Shown here piece after piece: positions 1-13,200 of a stretch of 64,000 nucleotides of DNA. Each line of letters starts with the position of its first letter. Position 1 is the stretch's first letter. Both the position numbers and the translations under genes were made by a program. A model generated the notes under the pieces. It saw nothing but the letters and a program-made list of their open reading frames with translations, did not search any database and had not been told where the DNA came from. The DNA comes from Adineta ricciae (Eukaryota > Rotifera > Eurotatoria > Adinetida > Adinetidae): the NCBI GenBank assembly GCA_905250025.1, contig CAJNOJ010000238.1, forward strand, positions 93,942-157,941, in the 5' to 3' direction.

Positions 1-14
1 TGTTTGTATTACAG

Positions 15-3000
15 ACACTGCAGCAGCTTTGGTTATCTAATAATCAGATCGGAGACGGTGGAGCTCAGCACATCGCAAATGCGTTAACAACTAACCAAGT
101 GAGTTGAATTTATCAGTAATTATTTGAATGTGGAGAACTATATTCTATAACACGCGTTCTTTCTTTCAATTATTGAATACTTTACAACCACATTTGAGTG
201 TCAACGAGTGAGAGTTGAAGATTGAATTCTCAGTGACTGAATATCGATTTTTCTCAATTTTATGTTATGAAACAGTAGAAACGCACCAAATTCAAATAGA
301 TATTCGTAAATAATCACTTTCATTATTACCTTGAAATCTCTATTTGACTCATTCAAAAACTCCTCGCGTCATTTTTCTCAAAAAATTTCTCACATTGGTT
401 AAATATATGAGAAACGATTTGAGACACTTTTTCTCAGTTTGAAAACAAATATATCGAATGTCTTCATCTTGCCCTTTACATACACAACCGACTTTTACAA
501 AATCTTCTATTTCGCTTTCTTTTTCAGAAATAATATTTATGATTAATATTATTTTCATAGTAGATCTACTTGTGAATTCATTGGAATGATTTATGTTGTT
601 TCAAATCATTTTCTTGTATTAGATGAGCAATCGAATGTATAAATTTAACTCAGAAGAATTAAAATATCAGTTGCTGATTTTGATTTCAAATTTTATTTAT
701 CATCTCGATGTTGATTATAAATATTAAATTTTTTAACTTTTGATAAACATCAAATGATAAATAACAAAGTACATTGTCTCAATGATGAATTTCGGAGGTA
801 TTAGGTTATACGTACCATCTTCAAAGTGTTCTGTTTTCACTATGAAGAATAATATTAAAAAGTAAATGTTCGTATTCAAATTGATCGTTTTGTGACTTTA
901 TTTGATAAATTCCGACAAGATTCGAATCATTACAAAAAATTCTGATGAAATAATTCTTATTCGAGTAGAGAATATTTTTTCGTAGTTAAACAAAGAATTA
1001 GTTCACTGTTATTAATAATCGAATAGATTATAAATTCGATTTCAATTCTTATTCATTTCTTCGTTTTCTATCCGTAGACTCTTAAAGAAGTTTATCTCGG
1101 TGCTAATGCAATCACAGATGTTGGAGCACAACACTTCGCAAATATGTTAGAGAATAATCGAGTAAGAAGTTTTTCCATTAAAATTAACTCTTTTGATCGA
1201 TATATGTATAAGCGAACAAGTTTCGTAGTGAGAGATATGAATTTTATTGAAGATATTTCTTTTGTTCTTCTACACACCTTCTGTAATCATTTCTATTCTA
1301 TGATTTAATTTAATCTTGTCCATCGGACTTATTTGCGATTGTTTTTTCACGGATATTTTTGATGAGATAAGAATATTTGAAATGAAAAGTTTATATTGTT
1401 CACACTTCCTGACACTTATTGACAGTTAATAATGAATCGAATGAAAAACACGACTTTAACACACTCAATCGGTATCTTTTCGTGTAGACTCTCACTATTT
1501 TGGTCCTTAACTCGAATAGAATCGGAGATGATGGAGTCCAACATCTTGCCCGATCATTAGAACACAACACAGTGAGTTTTATTTTGGATTTATTTCTTGA
1601 AAAACTGTTAAAATTTGTAAAAATCCAAACCTTGAGATCTTTTCATGACATCTAAGTGAATCAATTTTGAGTGTTCGAAGAAAATGTCGCATTCGACATA
1701 GTTTTACACTTGAGTAGTATTTTATGAAGACGTATTCGTGTGTCATTGTGTGAGATATTATCAAAATAGGAAATTTTTATCTAATAAATATTTTCCTTAG
1801 TTAAATAGAATTCAATTCTTTACAAAATCTCATTTCATTAATAAAACATCATTGAATTTACATACAATGATCGACAATTCATATCAAATGTCGAAATGAG
1901 AAGTATCTTATTACTGAATACTTCAATAAATTGTCGTCTTTTTTCATAACATTTTAAATCTTATTGTTAAATAATCAGACTAACTAGTTCATTTATAAAT
2001 TAAATACTTTTTATCTAAATTTCGAATTAATTTCTTATATCTTTCTGACGAATAGATACTTACTCAATTGGGACTTTCTAAAAATGGAATTACTGACACA
2101 GGTGCGCAATACTTAGCTAATGTTCTTCGAACTAATCAGGTAATTATCTTTGATAGTCAGTTTTTGAATTATAAATATATCTTGAACTGTATCGAATAAG
2201 ACAATTGAAAGTGAAGAACATTTTTCAATTTAGAAGAAGATCATCTAATAAGTTTAAATAAAATACAAATATTTCTCAGATTGAGACTTTGTGTATATCA
2301 ATGTAAAGTCACAACATCACTTCAGAAATAATCGATTAAACAAATGTTTAATTTTCAAAACACAATTTCAATTTCCTTTTTCTTTCATCGATTGTTTCTT
2401 TATACTTTTCAGTACAACATCTGACATAAAATTATTTATATCGATACGTGATGTATTGAAAAAGTGCTGAGAACGAACAAGATAGTTTTTAATTTGAATT
2501 TTGATCTTCATTTCATCATAGTATCGTATTTATATCGATAACGAAAATTTAATTAAGCCATTTCCTGTAAAACACATTGTTTATAAGATAATTAAGTAAT
2601 TTATCAGGAGATTAATTGTAAATTTGTGAAATTGTTTCTTATTGTAACAAAACAAGTGATTCTTTACTTGTTCAAATGTTTATATTGTCTTCGTCCTCCA
2701 ATTTTACACTTTGCTTTATATTTCCTTTTGTTTTTACTTCTCCATCAAGTTCATTAAACTTGATATTCATGACTCTTGAAAGTGTTATCAAACCAAATCA
2801 AAAGAGTGATCTTATCTTGTATGTACGAAACAGAGCAATTTTCTCGAAAATAGATGACATTAATCATTTTCATTCAGTATTTATGCATCCCTCTTCATAC
2901 TACCGTTTCATTGTAGACGTTAACTCACCTTAATTTGGGAGGAAACCAAATTAAAGATACTGGAGCACAGCATCTTGCCGAAGTATTGATAAGAAACCAG

Positions 3001-4740
3001 GTAAACTGTTCTCTCTAATTTGAAGTATTCTTCTGCTTTTACGAAAGAACTATCTGTCATAGTCTATCAAACTAATCGACGGATGTTGCTTGAAATTGAG
3101 ATCATATCGACAGTTTGTACGATATATTGAGAATTAATCCTAAAAACATACGCTGAGATTTTTCAATAAATTTTGTCGAAGATTGATCAGAGCATCAATT
3201 TTGTGCAAAGGAAATACGATATTTCTCCGATTCTCTTTATAAAGGGCTCTACTTTCCTTGATGCAGATCTACATAATGATAAATATAAATCATTGATTAA
3301 TTCAATTATCAAGAAGAGAAATTATCTCGTATCACTGGAAGAATGTTTTTCATCGATAAACAATGATTATTTGTGATTTATTCTTGTTATAATTAGTCTT
3401 ATTAGCGAATAATAAATAGAAGATCGTGAAGGATTAGTTGAGAATATTTCATTAGTGCGTATGCGAGTTTTTGCTTTTCTGTTTTGATATATGGATGAAT
3501 TTTGTATTTCACAGAAATCTCAATCCTAATCGAAAATATTTAATCTCATAATAATAAGAAAAAACTTCTGACAATGTGATCAATTGTGAGACGAGATGTA
3601 TTTCTTTTTATTCATATCGATAATTCCACACTTTTTCAATCATTCGTCTGTGTCTTTTTATTTGAAAATAAGAAAATGAGTTAAATTATTTTAGTTAGAC
3701 AAAGAATTGTAATTGAATTTTTGACTTTTACGAATAGATTCTTACTGGTCTGGATTTGAATGGAAATCAAATTACAAACACAGGAGCACAACAATTAGCC
3801 AATGCGCTGAATAACAATAGGGTAGGTGACTTTTCCAACTGAAAACATTCGTTAGTAGTGTAGAATTTGATTTAGCTGTAGTATAATGAAATAGAAGATG
3901 AACAGTTGAGTGTAATTCACATTTTTATCATTAATTATTCTCAAGTTTGATCAAGAAAATGAAATAATTAGACTTTAAGATTGAAGAGAATACACACACT
4001 AATAATAACAAGGTTTTCTATTTGTTAGTTCTAAGAGCAAATATTTCAATAAGATCATCTTATGCGAAATCGTGATTAAATTCGATATTACTCGTCGCCA
4101 TAAAAATACGATCATTTCGAAAGAAATTTAATCATGAAAATTGGTAGTAGAATGAAAAGAACATATGACACGACATTTATGATTGTTTTGTAGTTACTTC
4201 GAGAACCGAAATGACACGAGAAACACAGTTAGGAAAATTTAACAATGACAGTGAACATCTTTGGTTATATTTTTCAATTGTATGTATAGACATTAACGCA
4301 TCTATATCTACATGAAAATCAAATCAAGGATGAGGGCGCCCGACACCTCGCTGCTATGCTGACTCAGAATCAAGTAAGTTATCTATTCGGTCGATGAGTG
4401 TCCAGTGTGTTGATGAACGTTACGAATTGTAGAATATATTCTCTTAAGTAACAGAATATCGTGCATCGTAAATATAGAGGATTTATTTTGTTTCAATAAA
4501 GCATGTATTTATTGTGAAGATTGAGCTTTCGTCGTTTTACTTCACTTCAAAAATGTGTTATTTACGATGAGTTCTGATATAATAACGCACTAAAAGTTAA
4601 TTTTCGAGAAAAACACTCTTACTTTGATTTTTAATCATTTCTGTATTTTTATCCAGGGACTCAAGGAGTTGTCTCTTTCTTATAATCAAATTGGAAATGA
4701 CGGAGCACAACAGTTGGGCAACGCATTGGGGCAGAACAGA
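15..4740 (+). CDS. Leucine-rich-repeat protein (ribonuclease-inhibitor/NLR type), 3' part, one repeat per exon
   Basis: Eight exons of exactly 84 bases are seen at 15-98, 1078-1161, 1488-1571, 2056-2139, 2917-3000, 3738-3821, 4290-4373 and 4657-4740. Each is flanked by AG and GT and encodes one 28-residue repeat of the form (T/I)LxxLxLxxNxIxDxGAQxLAxxL followed by xxNx. All introns are phase 0, so any exon can be lost or gained without a frame change. The pattern is the RI-like LRR found in NLRC3-type and related proteins, where the repeats form a curved binding surface. No NACHT, TIR or kinase domain is visible, since the 5' end lies outside the window. Introns are 0.3-1 kb, much longer than in the housekeeping genes nearby. 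Binding partner and cell location cannot be told from this part. Confidence 0.85.
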
Positions 4741-5353
4741 GTAAGCGACTTTGTTTAACTAACTTTCCAGATACAACAAAAGAGATCCTTATCCGATCAT
4801 TTCTTTGTGTCTAAAAATAGTAAAATGTTTTCAAAAAAAAGTACCACATAAGGCAGAACAGACTGTAAATACTCTATAGTAGAGTTAAATAACTAAACTT
4901 ATTTTGATGTAAAAAGGGAAGCGCATTAGTGAATATTGTATTTAAATAGTCAATAAAATCTTAGAGCACGAAGAGAAAGATTACACCAGTCATCATATTC
5001 TTGTTCTATTTTAAATATTCAAAGTTTGAATGAAATAACACATTCCTGTTGGATATGATGAGTTAAGACCAACACTCATAGGGTAACTTTTTTTATATAA
5101 AAACTGTTAGAGAAACGGTCGATCTTTTTTTGTAAAAAAGAAAGAGATAAAGAACATATTTGAGATGATGACAAGTCTAATAAAAAGTCACATAGAATAG
5201 TTACACTTGTACGGTGTCTGAAATACCCTTTTGAACTAAAGTTTAACACACTATTAGAATTATTTGTCAGCTCATGGACCTACTTAACTTTCGGGATCAA
5301 TGAGAGATTGTCAATCAATGGACAATACACAGGTTTTACAAATGTTTGCACAG

Positions 5354-5437
5354 ATGCTTACTACTTTAAGTCTTCAAAATAATTAGATCACAGATAATGG
5401 GACACAATCTCTTGTAGATTCAATACGAAGCCACATA
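5354..5437 (+). pseudogene. Degenerate ninth LRR exon with in-frame stop
   Basis: An 84-base block after a CAG acceptor and before a GTGAAT donor translates as a ninth LRR (MLTTLSLQNN, stop, ITDNGTQSLVDSI). The codon for the usual Gln after the NN is TAG at 5384-5386. Either the reading frame of the upstream gene now ends here, eleven codons into the repeat, or the exon is skipped. The exon keeps its size and splice sites, so the damage looks recent. Confidence 0.7.
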
Positions 5438-6446
5438 GTGAATGACTAGGTCTATTTCATTTCGACGTCTGTCTTTTTGTTTTTAGACAATACAAGTCAT
5501 ATACCTAGTTAATAATAACGGTATCTCCAATGCAACGAGAACCAATATACAACAGCAACAACCACGAATCAAATTCTCTATTTGATTGTAATATTTTGTT
5601 TGTATAGAATAAAAAACCGTGTGTAATTTACTGATATGTCCGATAAATATTTGTTATAAAAAGGTATTCACAGTGAAAAGATTGATCAAAGGTAGGTTAA
5701 ATATTCGAAAGGATGTTACGAACAATAATCTCTTTGTCTTGTATGTCATTCAAAGGATTATCATAAAGACAAGAATGAAAAAGAAACTTTTACCAAACGA
5801 TCATATTTTTTATTCTTCAAGGCAAAATAGAGAATTCTCATAATCTTTAAAACTTTTTCCTCCTATACTCAGCTTCACGACAATGTAAAACATATCATCA
5901 TCTTTCTCTATTAAATTTGTCATCGATTTGCAGATTCGATGTATATCTAGACCAGATGTCATGACAACATTCTGACTGTTACAAGCAATTTGTTCTACTA
6001 GTAAAATGATGATCTTTTCACTGCGTCTTCCACAATAGTATTCTTGTAACGACTCATCACACATTTGTTCGACTTGTAAAATCTATTTGAAATATACCTC
6101 AGAATACGTTTATATCTCATTGCATTGAGGAAAATCATTGACCACTATCTTATTCCTAGCAGAATTTATCAAGAAAACTCAATTATTAACATGAGAACTA
6201 TGTACCAAATATAAATATTGACTTTCACGAGAACTCGTAGAATCTTTTTGAATTATAATCGTTGATGAACGTTTATATATCCGATGAGGTGATGTCATAG
6301 TTAATTATTCTATTTGTAAATAATTTTTAAATGTTTCTTGTATATTGTGCATCGATGAATTTTCAAGTGGAAGTGAAATAATCATCAAATCAATTGCTCC
6401 ATGATGTCGATGATAACTTCTGCTAATTTTTTTTGTCGAATTTCAG

Positions 6447-7440
6447 ATTTCTTCATTGTATACACGTTTTTAACACCAAGTTGGTGGTTTCATCAGACAT
6501 CGACGTGGATGTTAGGTCTACCAGAAAACGCCCTGGATCATTTATGGAATAAAGGTTAGGATGTAATTGATGGGAATATCCTCGTCGCATTCTTTGATAT
6601 TAAAGCAACAATGAATTCTCTCTAATTTTAATGTTTCTTTCAATTTGAGTCTATTTGCGTATATGGAATATTTTCATAGTAAACAACTTGTTCTATCGAG
6701 TTGATCAATGAACTGATCATCAGTACAACATTCTGTTGCTGCGCTTCAGTGAAATCCTTTATATATTAATGTTCCTTAAGAGAAAACGAAATGAATAACA
6801 ATATGTATTGTGCCCAGAAAATTCGCTAAATAGAAGAATTCAATTAGACTTTGCATAACATATCAAAGTCTTTTTAAATAACTAATTACATCCGGATGCT
6901 TTTTCCAATCATCACAATCAAGTCGTTATTCGATAAACGATGATACACAATTGATTATGTGTATAACCATATCAACAGATTGAACTAAGAGGAATTGTAA
7001 ATCTGAATGGAGATGCAATATAAAAGATGGTTTTCCATATCTTGAATAGTTTACACAATCATGTGAGAAGCAATTGAAGTGTGGGAAACGATTATAGAAT
7101 AATTGCGAATGTTCCCATATTATCGTTTTCAATATAATTGTTAATTTAAAGCGTTCCTGGTCGGAGAATTCAGTCCAGATACAAAAGAAGATATCGTGTT
7201 TAGCAAAATAGTGGTTTTCTATTCAGTACGCAATTCAATTAAATCAAAACATACTGAAATATGATGCGTATATATTGAATTTTTTAAACTTAGATCATCA
7301 AAATCTGTAAAATTGAATATATATGTATCCTGATTGATAATTCATCGAAAAAGCAATATAAAAAATCGGTGCACTTTCAATTTTACAGGAATATTTCCGA
7401 TCGGACAGGAATCACCGTTTGAAATAAATACAATGAACCT
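6447..7440 (+). CDS. Two exon-like segments of an unidentified gene
   Basis: Segment 6447-6554 follows a TTTCAG acceptor and reads (FF)IVYTFLTPSWWFHQTSTW followed by MLGLPENALDHLWNK, ending one base into a codon at a GT donor. Segment 7389-7440 follows TTTTACAG and continues GIFPIGQESPFEINTMNL up to GTAAGA. The phases match (K-G junction), and the composition is protein-like (Trp-rich, few rare residues). I do not recognise the family and find no start, stop or further exon, so this could be a decayed gene or chance. Confidence 0.25.
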
Positions 7441-9717
7441 GTAAGACTATATATCGTTTTAATTTTAAAAATTACTAAGACATATGTTCATATGTCCTAA
7501 ACACAATTTCATTTTGATAGTCATTTCTGTACGAATAACTGCGAAAACTGATGTTTTTTTTATCTCCCTATGTAAAAAGTTTGATTAGATCTACGAATTT
7601 TCTGTCTTTTCCACAAGCAACTGCCTTTCACTTTTACGATGCGTTCTCAATAGACATAATACCGAAATTTTCAATCTAGATGAACGATGGTAGACAAATT
7701 GACATTGAGCAAAGACGATGTTCTTCCTGCAAACAATTCATGCTCGTTATACACTGATTTATTGAAATTCTCTAAACAATATTGATGGTTCACAAACCTG
7801 AGATGTATCTATGCAACAACTAGAACAGTCGAAAGTTCTGCACAGAATGAAAAAAGATTCGTCTTTGATTGAAAGAAAAACAACATGAAAAATGATTTAC
7901 TTTTCATACTAAACAAACAAAACAATGCATATTTGCAGATTATACCGTTCCCGATCGTACTTTCAACATAATCTCGATTGATTCACCATCTTTAAATAGC
8001 ATCTAATCAATTTCAGTTTCGCATTGAATGATTGTTAAACCTACATTACACATCGAAGTAACCATAACAACATAATAGGAGTGATCGATTGCTTTAAAAT
8101 TCAAGCGAAAAGAGAGAGAAAAAGTGCATGCATTTTTAATTATGCTTGAAATTATTTCGATGACATAATATGTTTCTTATGTTCGTTACTCCTATGCTAA
8201 ATACGTGAAACAATTCCTGTAGATACGGTCGTGTCGATCTTTTTCCTTTTTTGGTTAATTGAAACAATATTTTCTGTTCTTATAAAATGCCCGGAAAAGA
8301 AACGTCTTGTTCTATTCTTTAATTTGAAAATAACCAATAAAAAAGCTTTGAACGTTTCTATGCCGTTAATGAAAGTACACAATTCATCGATTATAAATGA
8401 CTGCGTTTTTTCTCTTCGGAAAAGAAATTTTAAAACGTGATACAAACAGTATTTACTTCGTTGTTAAAGAAAATTTTCTTTAAATACATCTCGCACCTTC
8501 CCAACATATTCTACCATTCAAGAGAACAAATATCTGTTGTCAAGTTGTACCGCCTTGTGTATTTATTCTTTTCGAATTTTAAACGTTTTTTCACCGTTCG
8601 ATTGACAACACTCGGCAAAGAAAAGAAAGCAGACGATGAATGATCAATCAAAGTATTACCAGGTCAAAATGTTACTCTTACAGTTTCATAGAATAAACAG
8701 GAACATCGAAGCCGATCTATATTTAATTTGTTCTTCTATTCGATTCCTCTCTCTCTCCTTTTTCTGTTCTCTGATTCATACTGCGACAGCATGCGAGTTA
8801 AATGACAATTATTTTCGCGTTTGAAAAGTATTCACGCATTGATGAATATTTGTATTTGTTACATACAGCGCGAAGGCGCGTGTATACCTTGCCTTCATTC
8901 ATTCTTTTCATCAAATATATTTTTTGACTAAATATTTGTAAGAAAAACAAAGTAGAACGCTTGCATTTGCTTTCATTACTTACAGATTTTTATTCATTAA
9001 TCTTGCTTGTCTTCAATTAATTTTAGACGATAGGAGAAAATATTCGTTTTGTCTTGTTGTTTGAAAATCAAACACATTTAAATTGACAAACGCGTACTGA
9101 AGAATCGCATTTATTCGTATTTTGAAGGTCTATTACTCATTTGACGTCATCGTCAATTACTATCGCTACCAAATCAGTATTTATTCGCTATTCATAAACA
9201 TATTTCACCCACGATTGCATCAAAAACATTGTTCGATGAATTTATTATTTCAATCAGAATTGTAACGGTATGTATGCATTATATTTTTCTATTCAAGGTT
9301 TCGAGTAATCTTGGATATTCTTCCGATTGATTTGATACATAAGATGCGAAAGCTGAGCTTCCGATTTTTTTTCCTGTCGTGAGCAATTGAACTACAATAC
9401 CTGACCTATACGCTGCCAGATGAACTGATTTCTTTTTCTTTCATTCTTTTTCTTTTTTTTTTGTATATTTAACCATGTCTACCGGCATGTCTTAGTAGCC
9501 GCTAAAGAAGGTGAAGAGGAAGGAAAAAAAATAATAAGGAGGCACCGATGTTCGTTTTCAGCTCCCGATCGTGATTATGGGCGATGCATATGATTTGTGC
9601 TGAATATGATATTTATCCCATTCGAGACGGGCGGCCACTATAATGGCCACTGACTTGAGATCATTCCAATCGTTAACTATATATTATTTTTCTATTATTC
9701 TAGCTGATATTCCTCTA

Positions 9718-9994
9718 GTCTTCGATACCACTAATGAGCTTATGTGCCGTATTAGTCTCTCGACAGATGAAAATAATGAACTAAAAATGAAAATCTAGCG
9801 ACTTTGATTAGTATCGTGTTTCGTTATTTGGTCTGTTAAAAAAGAACCCCGTCCCNGTCTTCGATACCACTAATGAGCTTATGTGCCGTATTAGTCTCTC
9901 GACAGATGAAAATAATGAACTAAAAATGAAAATCTAGCGACTTTGATTAGTATCGTGTTTCGTTATTTGGTCTGTTAAAAAAGAACCCCGTCCC
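9718..9994. repeat. 138-base exact duplication around a single N (assembly join)
   Basis: Bases 9718-9855 and 9857-9994 are the same 138-base sequence, separated only by the N at 9856. This is what arises when two overlapping contig ends are joined without merging. It is most likely an artefact, not a biological tandem repeat. Confidence 0.85.
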
Positions 9995-11314
9995 GAAAAG
10001 ATTATTGAAATAAAGATCAGATAAATAAAATCATAATAATCCTTTCAAGTAGAATATATAAAACTGAGAGGTAAAGTTCTGCCTGCCTTGATCATATGGT
10101 TTCTATGACAAGGACCGAACATCGAAGTTTATTTTTGTATGTGTAGGAAGAAAAATAAAACAGAATTTATTCGTATTTTTAAGTGCATAAATGAAATTTA
10201 ACTTTTTCTTTCATCATTCATCGTTTCGTAGTAACCAACATTCTTTTCTTTGTCAACGTAACGCATAGAAATACTGCTCAATACAAAACAATGTAACTGC
10301 GTATGACGTTATTCATCAAATAGAAGAAAGAGAAAAATAAATGTAATGTAAAAAAAAAAGCTCCAATGCGTTTCTCCTGTTTCTCTCGAAACATCCAAGA
10401 CAATATAAGTAGAAACATTCGCTTATAAGAGTGCAGTTATTCACCAACATGATTGTACATAGACCGTGTCTTTTCCTTCAGTATCTCAGTTCGTTTGATT
10501 TTTAGTAAAACAAACTAAACCAAGAGTAATATATTTCTACAGGTAAAAACTTCATTTCTTTTTGTAGACTTGACTAGTTTGACATCTTCGAGAGGACAGA
10601 GTGAAATCTGTTGTTGAGTATAGAAAAGGATCTCGTCTGTATGAAATCTACTCTATCAGGAGTAGAAATGAATAATAAAACACATGATAACGTTGTTATA
10701 TGTTTTACAGAAATCCGATCTGATCGTATTTACACTCGAATTGAGAACTGAAGAACGGCAAACAGAAGAAAACAAATCGTTTGATATGTCAAATTGAAGA
10801 TTTTTTGTTTTTTTTCTTCTTCTTCTTTACATCGTCCGTGCTCTAGGAAACATTTGCTCGTTAGTTAGAATTTGTTTTTACTAATAACTTCATATACACT
10901 TCGTTTCCGTATTCGTATTTGTTCTTGCTTTTTTTTTTTAAGCATATACTGTTGGTTCCTTCCTACCGATCGCTCGAACAAATGAATGTATACGAAGAAG
11001 AAAAAACGACAGAGAATGAGGAAAGAGGAAAAAAAAAACTTTTTTCTTAGGCTGTCCAACAGTTTTTTATGAAAAAAAAAAAGTCAATGCGTTTAATTTA
11101 CATATGTTGATGTTAGGTGGTGCCGTTATAGAATGAAAGTTGTATAACGGCACATACACATGTACGCAGTAAATCATCATCTATGAATAGGAGGTAATAA
11201 AAGACATTTGAAGTTTATAGCCTTACAGGTTATCTTTCATAAAAAAACAGTTCAAACAGAAATTGACATAGTTTTTCTTTTTAGGTAACTAACTAGTCGA
11301 AAATTGTTGATAAT

Positions 11315-13200
11315 ATGGAATATGATAATGAAAAAGCGACATTTTTAAGTGATAATAATTCCACAAAAAAATATCGAAATGGTTTCGAAAGATGCGTTTC
11401 TAACGAATTGAAACGATTGAAATTAAATTGTGGAAAAACTGTAATTCTACGTATATTCTTCTGTCTGTTCATACTATTTATAATCTTATTTCGTGGATAT
11501 ATTTTATGTTTACTTGGTTTTTTAAATTGTTATATAACTTGGCCATTTAGTTCACCTCTCCATGTTAAAATTGATTTGTTAAATCTTTCCAATGAACCTA
11601 AAGGACGTGAATATATTCCCCGTCGAATGCATCATATTCTACTTGGACCGTTAAGTAAAGCACCACCTCAAAGTTGGGTAGCTGCACGAAACTCTTGCAT
11701 TGAACTTCATTCAAAATTTGAAGAACACTATTATTGGACCGATGAAAATGGAGTCGAGTTTTTGAGAAAAAACTATCCATGGTTTGTTAAAACTTGGCAG
11801 TCGTATAAAACTAATGTGCAAAAAGCAGATGCATTACGATATTTTGTACTTCATCATTACGGTGGCATATTTCTTGATATGGATTTATACTGTCTACACA
11901 AATTAGATGGACTCTTTAACTATCTAGATAATCGTGTTTCACCAGAAGAACATATTTTTCTTGCTGTAAAGGCATTTCCCGTTGGAATATCGAATGGTTT
12001 CATGATTACAACTCGTCGACATCCACTCTTTCAACATGTGATTGAAAATCTTGAACTCTACAATCGAAATTTCCTATTACCACATGCAACAATCATCATT
12101 TCAACAGGACCTATGTGCATTTCGATACAAATTCAATTACATCGTTCATTATGGAATTCAATATTAGTCTTAGATGGGAAAGAAAATATGATCGGTGGAA
12201 AAACCAACACGCCGCTTTTTAAACATTTAGGAAGCGGATCATGGCATCAAGCAGATGATATGTTTTTTAAAAATATTCCTATGAATATTCAACATCAGAA
12301 TCAAACGTTCTCAATTTCGATTATTGTTTTCATTAGTTTTATATTCGTATTCTTTATTGGAAGATATAGAAACTTTATCAAGGTAAGTTAGAATACACAT
12401 TTTTCTTCATTGCGATTAATTAGAAAGGAGAATCTTCAATCTCATTTTGATATTCAATAGTGCGGACAATAGTTTCTATCATCTGTTAATCAATAATTGG
12501 AAGAAACTTTTACAAAACATTGTAGAGAGTAATCAAACATCTTACTAAAATATTAGAGAAGGTGTGACAAAATTAACCATTAGTTATACATATTAACTGA
12601 GGAAAAATATATAAAAATTACCGTACTCGCGCTAGAATTATTTGAAAATGTTTGTCCAAGTCGCTAATTGCCATTTTATAAAACCAATTCAATTGTAAAG
12701 AAAGTAATTTCGTTTAAGTTCTCTTATTGATTGGTGTACAGAAGAAATGTCGCTAGTAGTTTTAATCTTGTCATTGATCGAATGCAAAAAGTTCACTATT
12801 CATTGATTCTTTCTTCATTTTTTAGGGATCATTCCATCGGATGTTTTGATACAACAAGTACTGATATACAATTCTGATCAGGAATGAAAACACATTGGAT
12901 AACCAAACTCGATTGTTCATTGATATTGGAAGATAATTAACTATTTTTCTGTTGACTCTTTATTAGTCGAATTTTTCAACATAAATAAATAGTTCACTTT
13001 CATATGATCTGCATTGATAAAATGAAAAGATAAATTAATGATTTGCAGATTAAAATAACTTGTTTTGTTCTTGTAAAAAATAGTATTTACAAAGAATTCG
13101 AAATTTGTTTTTTTAAAATAATTGTTTCTCAATTGAAATAAATATGTTTCTTCTATCTTTTCAGATATTTTTTGCTTTTATTCTCCAAATGAAGAAATGA
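11315..13200 (+). CDS. GT32-type (OCH1/MIPC-synthase-like) glycosyltransferase, membrane-bound
   Basis: The first exon, 11315-12382, encodes 356 residues. An N-terminal hydrophobic stretch is at about 43-76. The catalytic region has IPRRMHHI near 101, the ADALRYFVLHHYGGIFLDMD block at 171-190 with the metal/nucleotide-sugar DxD (DMD, 188-190), and a second hydrophobic stretch near 332-350. This is the GT32 'DXD sugar-binding' signature; such enzymes transfer a sugar from a nucleotide donor in the Golgi. Reading past 12382 stops after two codons, but a GTAAGT donor lies there. A TTTCAG acceptor at 13162-13164 opens an in-phase final exon (13165-13200, IFFAFILQMKK, TGA), giving 367 residues. 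That TGA overlaps the ATG of the next gene. Alternatively the protein ends at 12391. The acceptor sugar or lipid is unknown. Confidence 0.8.

Larger units (their letters stand above)
5438..11314. other. Gene-poor A+T-rich stretch
   Basis: Apart from two weak exon-like segments (6447-7440) and the assembly duplication around 9856, I see no supportable gene here. Open frames are short, overlap on both strands and lack family motifs. Poly(A)/poly(T) runs are frequent near 10.8-11.1 kb. The last part before 11315 should hold the promoter of the glycosyltransferase gene, but no clear element stands out. Confidence 0.5.

Noticed and set aside
15-5437. Regularly spaced 84-base repeats resembling a CRISPR-like or satellite array
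   Set aside because: The repeats differ in sequence, all translate to LRR units and are bounded by splice sites; spacing is irregular. They are exons.
8197-8824. Cluster of overlapping short frames on both strands
   Set aside because: Sense and antisense frames overlap completely, no family motifs, no consistent splice phases.
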